Positions 1 through 5,041 of a stretch of 5,041 bases of DNA are shown in pieces; the stretch's first letter is position 1, and every line of letters begins with the position of its first letter. Made by a program: the position numbers and the translations under genes. Source of the stretch: Comamonadaceae bacterium (GTDB lineage: Bacteria; Pseudomonadota; Gammaproteobacteria; Burkholderiales; Burkholderiaceae_C); assembly GCA_947372005.1 (NCBI GenBank), contig CANBRV010000178.1:1-5041 (forward strand), read 5' to 3'. A model generated the notes under the pieces. The model saw only the letters and a program-made list of their open reading frames with translations, was not told the origin of the DNA and did no database searches.

Positions 1-344
1 AAGCCATACACCACAAGGCCTTGTTAGCGAATGTGATTGCGCAAGCGCAAGCGCTGATGCAAGGCAAAGCAGACGCAGGCGGGCACAAAAACTTTGCAGG
101 TAATCGCCCCAGCACTTTCATCTTGCTAGACGCGCTCACACCCGAAACATTGGGAGCATTGATTGCGCTCTATGAGCACCGCGTGTTCGTAAGCGGTGTG
201 CTGTGGGGCATCAATAGCTTCGATCAGTTTGGGGTGGAGCTAGGCAAAGTGCTGGCTAAAGATGTTGAGACGCGGCTTGCGAGTCGGGATGCGAGCGGGT
301 TGGATGCTTCGACAGCTGGGTTGTTAAAAATGCTAACTCACTAA
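1..344 (+). CDS. pgi: Glucose-6-phosphate isomerase, C-terminal part (5' end outside window)
   Basis: Cytoplasmic enzyme interconverting glucose 6-phosphate and fructose 6-phosphate in glycolysis and gluconeogenesis. The frame is open from base 3, before any start codon, and upstream codons read A-I-H-H-K-A-L before the LLANVIAQAQALMQGK stretch, so this is a truncated gene and not a small ORF starting at 21. The second Pgi family signature is intact: GVLWGINSFDQFGVELGK, whose last lysine (codon 228 to 230 region of the window reading frame) corresponds to the conserved active-site lysine of the family. NRPSTFILL and GALIALYEH are also typical. The linker between QGK and NRP is short compared with E. 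coli Pgi, as in shorter bacterial versions. About 113 codons are visible. The gene ends in TAA, 5 bp before the stop codon of the convergent downstream gene; I see no convincing hairpin terminator there. Confidence 0.96.
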   Translation, partial: AIHHKALLANVIAQAQALMQGKADAGGHKNFAGNRPSTFILLDALTPETLGALIALYEHRVFVSGVLWGINSFDQFGVELGKVLAKDVETRLASRDASGLDASTAGLLKMLTH

Positions 345-349
345 AAAAG

Positions 350-838
350 CTAAAAACAATGCGTCATGCTGCCCATTTTTTTGCAAATCTTTAAATTTCC
401 AGTTTCCACATCCAACATCGTATATTCCTGTTGCTGAACCCCTCGTTGTTGGCTCTTGGCTTGAGCGGATTTAGCTTGCTCGGCCGCATCATTCTGATCA
501 CGGTAAAGAGCCGCCTTGTAGTAGTTAAATTGCCCGGTATCTTTTGAGCATCCATTTATCAGCTTCAGGGCGGATTCAAATGAGTACATCTCACTTGCAC
601 CTGATGCAATGCACCTCCCAGCCTTCTTCAATGCATCGTTCGTCGATGCACTAACATTCCCATATCCAACCACACAAGCCCTAGAAAGCAACGTTCTCGC
701 ATCGAGTAAACGAACTTTCGATTGGTACTTTTCAATACATTCCCTCTGGTCATCAGGAGTAAACCATCCAGCGTGAGCACTTACGAGGCTCAAGCTTAAG
801 AGAACTAAGCTGAATTTATAAACCGTGCTGTATCGCAT
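350..838 (-). CDS. Small secreted six-cysteine protein of unknown function
   Basis: I do not recognise a named family. The 162-residue protein begins with a clear Sec signal peptide: basic MRYSTVYK, a hydrophobic core FSLVLLSLSLV (about 9-19) and a probable cleavage after AHA (21-23). There is no lipobox cysteine, so the mature protein is probably periplasmic or exported. Six cysteines lie at 34, 55, 77, 97, 152 and 161. The first four are spaced roughly 20 residues apart in a predicted helical region, and the last two are near the C-terminus, which suggests disulfides. Residues about 114-138 are rich in Ala, Gln and Lys, a probable helical or linker segment. The ATG at 838 is supported by the signal peptide starting there; an AGG lies about 10 bp upstream, a weak ribosome binding site. 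A possible promoter upstream (TATGAT at 886-891, TTAAGT at 909-914, 17-bp spacer, both minus strand) is only suggestive. Convergent with pgi. Probably a real gene; function unknown. Confidence 0.75.
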   Translation of the reverse strand: MRYSTVYKFSLVLLSLSLVSAHAGWFTPDDQRECIEKYQSKVRLLDARTLLSRACVVGYGNVSASTNDALKKAGRCIASGASEMYSFESALKLINGCSKDTGQFNYYKAALYRDQNDAAEQAKSAQAKSQQRGVQQQEYTMLDVETGNLKICKKMGSMTHCF

Positions 839-971
839 TCTTTATTTACCTATAGCCGAGTTGAGAAATATATCTAACCGAAATTATCATACCCTGAAAG
901 GCCCATTTACTTAATGAAGTGCTAGTGAACTTATGCGACAGAAAGTCGTGGCTTATGCCGAACTTCCCTCT

Positions 972-1124
972 TAATTGGATACAAATGGATACGTTTATGG
1001 ATATCTCCTCGGCGGGCTTAGCCATAAAAATATCCACAAATAGCCATAAATAACCGTAAAAGTAACCGCAAATAACCGTTTCCAGCTCTTACCAATTGGT
1101 TGTAATTGGGTATTTTTACGGGTA
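972..1124. repeat. Four 32-bp iteron-like units in inverted-direct-direct-inverted order
   Basis: Each unit is three decamers of the pattern TANCC followed by five mostly A/T-rich bases, with a 2-bp gap after the first decamer and none before the third (10 + 2 + 10 + 10). Unit 1, minus strand, 972-1003: boxes 994-1003 TATCCATAAA, 982-991 TATCCATTTG, 972-981 TATCCAATTA. Unit 2, plus, 1019-1050: 1019 TAGCCATAAA, 1031 TATCCACAAA, 1041 TAGCCATAAA. Unit 3, plus, 1051-1082: 1051 TAACCGTAAA, 1063 TAACCGCAAA, 1073 TAACCGTTTC. Unit 4, minus, 1093-1124: 1115-1124 TACCCGTAAA, 1103-1112 TACCCAATTA, 1093-1102 CAACCAATTG (weakest). Units 1 and 2 form a large inverted repeat around a 15-bp GC-rich spacer (1004-1018); units 3 and 4 are separated by 10 bp (1083-1092). 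Spacings of 10 and 12 bp put the boxes near one helical turn apart, as expected for cooperative protein binding. Candidates are recombinase arm sites, replication iterons or a repressor operator; the sequence alone does not decide. Confidence 0.8.
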
Positions 1125-1129
1125 TGCCT

Positions 1130-1173
1130 TCAACCGCTCCACATGCGCTGCCAATGAGCGCATCCACTTCGGC
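1130..1173 (-). repeat. Diverged copy of the Nudix-MBL gene 3' end (att-like copy A)
   Basis: This segment matches 2474-2517, the 3' end of the Nudix-MBL gene, in the same orientation, 36 of 44 positions. The first 19 bp (1130-1148, TCAACCGCTCCACATGCGC) are identical. Read on the minus strand it encodes MRSLAAHVERL, exactly as in the intact gene, although four bases differ within those codons; all four changes are synonymous (Arg, Ser, Leu and Ala codons). The frame continues K-A-Y-P and stops at 1116-1118, giving a plausible alternative C-terminus. On the upstream-coding side the similarity fades after the Met codon (KPKW here against KLWPIA in the intact gene). It starts 5 bp beyond the last iteron unit. 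It is best read as an attachment-site duplication or a displaced gene end, less likely as a remnant of a whole paralogue. Confidence 0.8.
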
Positions 1174-1210
1174 TTGCGAATGTGATACGACGGGTGTTTT
1201 GGCACCGTTG

Positions 1211-2395
1211 TTATAACGCAGCTTGTGGCAACGCTCTTAGCAAATACTCATGGAAAAGCGGCACTGTAAATGCTGTGTCGCCATGGATGGGGCTCCAGAT
1301 AATTCCTTTTGATATCAAGCTCGCCCGTACTGGTGCAAATGACGATGTTTTACCCGCTAGTTTTTGCGCAATATCGCCTGATCGATGAGGCCCAGCCCCC
1401 AGCTCAGCCATTGCTCGCAGATATCTCTTCTCCGAGGGCTTTGTTCGTTCTAATCGTGTTTTAAAAAAACTTTCGTCCATGGTTGCTATCGACAGATCCG
1501 TGGCGCGCAAAACGTCATTTAAAGTAATAGGGCTAACGCTCGCAGTTTCCCAAGTGTGTTTGCCCCACTCCTGAAGAAAGTACGGATAGCCTTGTGTTTT
1601 CTTAATGATTTCGTCTACAGCGGCATCCTCATAATCAACCTGGAGGTCTTTAGCTGGTTTGCGAATGGCAATATCTGCTGCCTCTCTACTCAGCTTGTCT
1701 ACCGTCGCATAATCAAAAAGCCTTTCAGCATATGACTTGGCTTCGCCTGCTATGGCTAAGACTTGCGGCAACCCTGCGCCAACAATAGTAATCGGTAACT
1801 TTAAGTGGGCGCAGCGGTGCAATGCCGCTATCAGTGCGGCAAACTGTTCATGACGAACATATTGCAGTTCATCAATAAACATGATTAGCACGGTATTCGC
1901 CGCCTTTGCCGCTTGCCCCACTTGAACCAAAAGCGCTGACAGGTCTGTTTCTAGATCGCCATTGTCCGCAAGCCCAGGTTCAGGCGCAAAATCCAATCCA
2001 ACTTCAATGTCATTAAATTTCAGTTTTAACCCTTTTGCAAATCCTGCCAATGCACGTAGCGCTCGCTGTGCAACTAATTTGGCTGACTCAATTTGGCTAA
2101 GACCAAGCATTGCCAGCCGCAACTCGGGCGACAATGTTGCAGGAAGTGATTTATATTCAGATACCTCGATTCGGATGCTACGAACATTCACCGCTTCAGC
2201 ATCATGACGCATTCGATCTAGCAGCACAGTTTTCCCCACACCGCGTAAGCCCACCATAATGACGCTCTTTGCTGGATTGCCAATACGCAAGCGCTCAATG
2301 CAAATCCGCACTTTCTCACGTATTTCATCCCGCCCTGCTAATGCAGGCGGTGGTGTTCCTGCACCTGGGGTATAGGGGTTGCTAATTGGATCCAT
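1211..2395 (-). CDS. Lone AAA+ ATPase with C-terminal winged-helix-like region (COG1672 / Orc1-Cdc6-like type)
   Basis: A 394-residue P-loop ATPase. It opens with NPYTPGAGTPPPALAGRDE, the N-terminal box typical of bacterial proteins often labelled Orc1/Cdc6-like or COG1672 ATPases. Walker A is GLRGVGKT (49-56). Walker B is LIMFIDEL (170-177), with the D-E pair at 175-176. ITIVGAGLPQ (202-211) fits the sensor-1 strand. GYPYFLQEWGKHTW (269-282) is the characteristic lid motif of this family. From about 325 to 390 (YLRAMAELG, SGDIAQKLAG, RASLISKGII) the sequence looks like a winged helix, implying DNA or partner binding. The ATPase call is firm; the biological role is unknown, and the replication-initiator label is often applied to such bacterial proteins without evidence. 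No Shine-Dalgarno sequence precedes the ATG at 2395; a promoter-like pair is close upstream. The gene is flanked by two copies of the neighbouring gene's 3' end and has no partner gene, so it looks like cargo of an inserted segment. Confidence 0.9.
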   Translation of the reverse strand: MDPISNPYTPGAGTPPPALAGRDEIREKVRICIERLRIGNPAKSVIMVGLRGVGKTVLLDRMRHDAEAVNVRSIRIEVSEYKSLPATLSPELRLAMLGLSQIESAKLVAQRALRALAGFAKGLKLKFNDIEVGLDFAPEPGLADNGDLETDLSALLVQVGQAAKAANTVLIMFIDELQYVRHEQFAALIAALHRCAHLKLPITIVGAGLPQVLAIAGEAKSYAERLFDYATVDKLSREAADIAIRKPAKDLQVDYEDAAVDEIIKKTQGYPYFLQEWGKHTWETASVSPITLNDVLRATDLSIATMDESFFKTRLERTKPSEKRYLRAMAELGAGPHRSGDIAQKLAGKTSSFAPVRASLISKGIIWSPIHGDTAFTVPLFHEYLLRALPQAAL

Positions 2396-2403
2396 ATTGA
2401 CTT

Positions 2404-2432
2404 ATTTTAATAAAGTTAGTGTTTTATTGTAA
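2404..2432 (-). promoter_or_regulatory. Possible sigma-70 promoter of the AAA ATPase gene
   Basis: On the minus strand TTACAA (2427-2432) and TAAAAT (2404-2409) are separated by 17 bp in the very AT-rich 67-bp gap upstream of the ATPase gene. The -10 box matches the consensus at five of six bases and the -35 box at three. The expected start point is near 2397, only a base or two before the ATG at 2395, so the transcript would be leaderless or nearly so. That agrees with the missing ribosome binding site but is not proof; AT-rich DNA produces such matches by chance. Confidence 0.35.
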
Positions 2433-2462
2433 CTTACCAAAACTCGATATAGATACAGGCAT

Positions 2463-3980
2463 TCACGCCCCTCTCAACCGCTCCACATGCGCAGCCAGCG
2501 ACCGCATCGCAATCGGCCAGAGTTTCGGACTCACATCGTCATAAGCTAACGCGACCAATTCATCCAACGCCACATTGGGCATGGTCTGCATCGCTTTTTT
2601 CACTTTCGCCTCGCGCCCGAGTCGGTGTGCTTTGAGCTTGGCAATCGCGTCTTTGGCAAAGCCTAAAACGTAGCCATGCGCGGGCAAGATGTATTGGATG
2701 TCGTACTGCTCGCAAGCTCTGGTTAGCTTGTCTAGCGACTCCAAATAATCGGTCATGTTGCCATCGGGCGGATCGATCACGGTGGTGCTACCGTTCAAGA
2801 TATGGTCGCCTGAAATGAGTAAGCCGTCTTCCTCTAGCGCCCAGCAGACGTGGTTTGCGGCGTGGCCTGGTGTGTGGATAGCGCGTAGCGTGATGGTCAA
2901 ATCGTTTGAACTGAGTGTCAGCACATCGCCATCTTTGATTTGTACATCAGGCGTAAATTCTGAATGCGGCCTGCTGGTTGGCAGGTTTTTCATGCCGTAA
3001 ATAATCGGCCTGCAGGCCACGTCAGTATTGGCCTGCAGACACATTTCCTGCAGCGGTTTTGCGGCTGGCGAATGGTCGGGGTGCGAATGGGTGCAGATGA
3101 TGGCGCGAATGTCTCCACTGCAGGCATCAAACAATCTTTGCACATGTGCTTTATCGGCATCGGGCGTGCTGAGGTCATACGTGCCATACGGCCCTGGATC
3201 GATGACGATAAAGCCCGTGTCCACTGTCCCAATGATGTAGCTATTGGTGCCCGGCCCCGTCATCATGCTGGGGTTGCCGCAGGTGAGGCGGCGCAGGTGT
3301 TTGAGAAGCGGCACGGGTGCGTCATGTGTCCAATCGAGCGCATGGCGCTTGATGCCGTCGGGGCACACCAGTTCTAGCTCGCCGTAGGGCGCGTCGCTCT
3401 CCATGTAGTAGTGCGGCTTGCCGCCCAACATGGCGGAACGCGGGCAACTATCCCACGCAGGCACGTTCGCGTCGCAATGCGCCATCACAGCAGCTGTGCT
3501 ATCAAATTTAGCCAACCACTCCAGCGTGCGGATGGTCGGAAAAATCATCGGGAATTGTTTGACCTGATGCATCGCCAGCGCCTCGGCAGGCTTTACCCAC
3601 GTTGGCAAAAACTGCTCTTGTTCATCGGCCACGGGTGTTTGACCTTCGGGCATCGGCGCGACATAAAACTTGACCACAAAGCGCTTGGACATATCGCGGT
3701 CGGTCGTCCAAATGGCTTGCAAGCGCAGGGAGTCGATATCAGCTGTGACGCTCAGCTCTTCGATGCATTCACGCACGGCGGCCTGCTCGTAGGTTTCGCC
3801 CTTGTCCACGCCGCCGCCCGGGAAGACGTATACGCCGGGCGCGAAGCTGGCGGTGTGGGAGCGCTGGGTCATCAGCACCTCTAACTCGCCATCAATGTCT
3901 CGCAAAAGTAAGACGGTAGCAGCCTGCCTTGGCGCAACGGGTTCCACATAGTCGTGGAGTTGTAGGTGTGGGCGAATCAT
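2463..3980 (-). CDS. Nudix hydrolase / metallo-beta-lactamase fold fusion protein (LACTB2-like)
   Basis: A 505-residue cytoplasmic hydrolase of two domains. Residues about 20-150 are a Nudix domain. The Nudix box begins at G56, with E62, R70-E71 and E74-E75 in place; the usual glycine near its end is Ser77. Residues about 235-440 are a metallo-beta-lactamase fold: GPGTNSYIIG (242-251), the metal ligands HSHPDH (298-303), H373 in TPGH, D392 in SGDH and H435 in LPAHG. Both metal-binding sets are complete, so both domains are probably active. Known relatives of the second domain (LACTB2/glyoxalase-II-like) cleave esters, thioesters or nucleic acids; the substrate here cannot be read from sequence. 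Residues 150-235 belong to neither motif set. The C-terminal tail (about 460-505) ends in MRSLAAHVERL and is duplicated at 1130-1173. The ATG at 3980 lies 17 bp after the stop of the upstream dehydrogenase gene, so they are probably co-transcribed. The ribosome binding site is poor, which fits translational coupling. Confidence 0.92.
   Translation of the reverse strand: MIRPHLQLHDYVEPVAPRQAATVLLLRDIDGELEVLMTQRSHTASFAPGVYVFPGGGVDKGETYEQAAVRECIEELSVTADIDSLRLQAIWTTDRDMSKRFVVKFYVAPMPEGQTPVADEQEQFLPTWVKPAEALAMHQVKQFPMIFPTIRTLEWLAKFDSTAAVMAHCDANVPAWDSCPRSAMLGGKPHYYMESDAPYGELELVCPDGIKRHALDWTHDAPVPLLKHLRRLTCGNPSMMTGPGTNSYIIGTVDTGFIVIDPGPYGTYDLSTPDADKAHVQRLFDACSGDIRAIICTHSHPDHSPAAKPLQEMCLQANTDVACRPIIYGMKNLPTSRPHSEFTPDVQIKDGDVLTLSSNDLTITLRAIHTPGHAANHVCWALEEDGLLISGDHILNGSTTVIDPPDGNMTDYLESLDKLTRACEQYDIQYILPAHGYVLGFAKDAIAKLKAHRLGREAKVKKAMQTMPNVALDELVALAYDDVSPKLWPIAMRSLAAHVERLRGA
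2474..2517 (-). repeat. 3' end of the intact Nudix-MBL gene, partner of the copy at 1130-1173 (att-like copy B)
   Basis: This is the in-gene partner of the duplicated segment, displaced by exactly 1344 bp from copy A. The perfect 19-bp core is 2474-2492. Here the reading frame ends R-G-A followed by TGA at 2463-2465, whereas copy A ends K-A-Y-P and TAA. The similarity stops at the gene end, just before the AT-rich gap upstream of the ATPase gene. Gene 3' ends are common targets of site-specific integrases because the incoming element can restore the coding sequence; this layout fits that pattern. Confidence 0.8.
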
Positions 3981-3997
3981 CTTTGTATTGTGATTTT

Positions 3998-5041
3998 TTA
4001 CTCAACAGCAACTTGCACTTTTTTGCCTGCCTCGATCAGCTCACCCCACGTCGTGCCGTCCACCGTAATGCCATCCACACGGCGCTTGGCGCGGTACGCC
4101 CGCTCTGGGTCGCCAGCCGTTTGTACGCCGTTTGATCCCATACCAGCTGGGCTTTGTTTGAGCCAATCAATGAAACTACCCGCCTCTTGTGCAAAGATAT
4201 TTTGCGTCCCCAGCGCCTCGGGCGACACCAAAATCGTGAGCATGGAGTTATAGACCGCGCGTTTGTTATCCGCCGCACGGTGCCACGTACCGCCGCCGCA
4301 TAGCGCGCCCGCCAAGAGCTCGCAAGCGACCGCCATGCCAAAGCCTTTGTGCTCGCCAAACGGCATGAGCGCACCTAGTTGAACTTCGCCATTCGGGTCT
4401 GGGTTTTGCGACACCACGACCACGCCAGGGTTGTTCGTCGGGGCGCCCTTTTCGTCGATCAGATAACCATCAGGGACCTGCTCGTCTTTGTTGTAGGCCA
4501 CGCGCATCTTGCCTTGCGCGACGCGGCTAGTGGCGAAGTCCAGTAAAAAAGGCTTATCAACCTGATAGCCTGCGAAGCCAATGCCTGCTTGGCCTACAGG
4601 GACGCCGATGCAACACGGATTCGTCCCATACCGCCCATCGCCACCGCCCCAAGCCGCCACCACAGGGCGCGAGAGCACGTTGACAAAATGAATCGACACG
4701 AGACCCTCAGCAACCGCCATTTCGGCAAAGTGCCCGATGCGCCCCAAGTGATGCGCGTGCCCCAGCGCCACGATGCACGAGCCGTGCTTTTTGGCGCGTT
4801 CGATGCCCATGCGCGTGGCTTCTACTCCTACGATTTGCCCGTAACCACGCTGTCCGTCGAGGCCTAAGAGCGTGCCCGAATCTAAATTCACGCGCACGCT
4901 GGTGTTGGGGAATAAGCCCTTCTCCAGCACCGCGTCCACATAGCGCGGTACCATGCCCACGCCGTGCGAGTCGTGGCCGCTCAAATTCGCCAGCACCAGG
5001 TTTTCGGCGACTTGTTTGGCCTCGGCATCAGAAGAGCCTGT
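3998..5041 (-). CDS. Malate/L-lactate dehydrogenase family (Ldh2/YbiC-like) NAD(P)-dependent 2-hydroxyacid oxidoreductase, 5' end outside window
   Basis: Cytoplasmic oxidoreductase of the Ldh2 / malate dehydrogenase type (COG2055), which interconverts 2-hydroxy acids and 2-oxo acids with NAD(P). The frame is open to the right edge (AENLVLANLSGHDSHG), so the N-terminus is missing; the GTG at 4994-4996 is internal, not the start. About 347 codons are visible. The family motifs are present: SGHDSHGVGMVPRYV with the conserved DSHG histidine, LDGQRGYGQ, the GHAHHLGRIGHFAEMA stretch, SIHFVNV, RYGTNPCCIGVP, LLDFATSRVAQGKMRVA, GYLIDEKGAPTNNP and the FGEHKGFGMAVACELLAGALCGG segment. I recall the same motif order in E. 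coli YbiC (hydroxycarboxylate dehydrogenase), the closest relative I can name, but the substrate cannot be fixed. The gene stops 17 bp before the Nudix-MBL start on the same strand and is probably the upstream gene of that operon. Confidence 0.93.
   Translation of the reverse strand, partial: TGSSDAEAKQVAENLVLANLSGHDSHGVGMVPRYVDAVLEKGLFPNTSVRVNLDSGTLLGLDGQRGYGQIVGVEATRMGIERAKKHGSCIVALGHAHHLGRIGHFAEMAVAEGLVSIHFVNVLSRPVVAAWGGGDGRYGTNPCCIGVPVGQAGIGFAGYQVDKPFLLDFATSRVAQGKMRVAYNKDEQVPDGYLIDEKGAPTNNPGVVVVSQNPDPNGEVQLGALMPFGEHKGFGMAVACELLAGALCGGGTWHRAADNKRAVYNSMLTILVSPEALGTQNIFAQEAGSFIDWLKQSPAGMGSNGVQTAGDPERAYRAKRRVDGITVDGTTWGELIEAGKKVQVAVE

Larger units (their letters stand above)
839..1210. other. 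Gene-free AT-rich stretch carrying repeat structures
   Basis: No convincing gene lies between the secreted protein gene and the AAA ATPase gene. A 63-codon minus-strand reading frame (846-1037) runs directly across the iterated boxes and has no recognisable features, so I treat it as chance. The left part (839-971) presumably holds the promoter of the secreted protein gene. It also has three isolated TANCC boxes on the + strand (853, 875 and 890), weaker than those of the main array. The centre (972-1124) is the array of 32-bp units and the right part (1130-1173) is the copy of the Nudix-MBL gene 3' end; both are described separately. From 1174 to the ATPase stop at 1211 I see nothing else. 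Confidence 0.7.

Noticed and set aside
321..380. Possible bidirectional terminator between the convergent pgi and secreted protein genes
   Set aside because: T-runs and A-runs are present but I could not find a stem longer than about four pairs near them.
846..1037. A 63-codon minus-strand open frame between the secreted protein gene and the array
   Set aside because: It crosses unit 1 and its spacer and enters unit 2, has no recognisable motif or ribosome binding site, and its sequence is dictated by the repeats. Treated as chance.
972..1124. CRISPR array
   Set aside because: Repeat units are diverged, change orientation, and have no regular unique spacers; there are no cas genes.
1182..1388. 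Plus-strand open frames opposite the ATPase, Nudix-MBL and dehydrogenase genes
   Set aside because: They are antisense shadows of genes with strong family motifs and show no motifs themselves.
1211..2395. Calling the ATPase a replication initiator outright
   Set aside because: The family label is often transferred from archaeal Orc1/Cdc6 on ATPase similarity alone; nothing in the sequence proves an initiator role.
2396..2473. Terminator after the Nudix-MBL gene
   Set aside because: No stem-loop followed by T-run is visible on the minus strand between its stop and the ATPase start.

Overview
The window looks like chromosomal DNA of a proteobacterium. A betaproteobacterium (Burkholderiales or Nitrosomonadales type) is my best guess, from the style of the Pgi, Nudix-MBL and Ldh2-family proteins and the moderate GC; this is inference, not a measurement. 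Two blocks of ordinary metabolic genes flank a visibly AT-richer accessory segment.

Left block: the 3' end of pgi (glucose-6-phosphate isomerase), + strand, cut by the window edge. It converges on a minus-strand gene for a small secreted six-cysteine protein of unknown function (350-838), with 5 bp between the two stop codons. Right block: a minus-strand pair that reads like an operon. A malate/L-lactate dehydrogenase family oxidoreductase (5' end off the window) is followed after 17 bp by a Nudix plus metallo-beta-lactamase fold fusion hydrolase (2463-3980).

Middle: a lone AAA+ ATPase with a C-terminal winged-helix-like region (1211-2395, minus strand) and a gene-free stretch (839-1210). 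That stretch holds two unexpected structures. The first (972-1124) is four copies of a 32-bp unit, each built from three decamers of the form TANCCRYAAA with a fixed 2-bp gap after the first. The units are arranged inverted, direct, direct, inverted. The second (1130-1173) is a diverged copy of the 3' end of the Nudix-MBL gene, whose intact 3' end lies at 2474-2517. The copies share a 19-bp perfect core. In the eleven shared codons beyond it every difference is synonymous. The ATPase gene therefore sits between two copies of the same gene end, as expected for DNA integrated at the 3' end of a gene by a site-specific recombinase. The iterated boxes next to one copy resemble recombinase arm sites or replication iterons. 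No recombinase gene is visible, so a remnant or a small element mobilised in trans is the most economical reading. This is an inference from layout.
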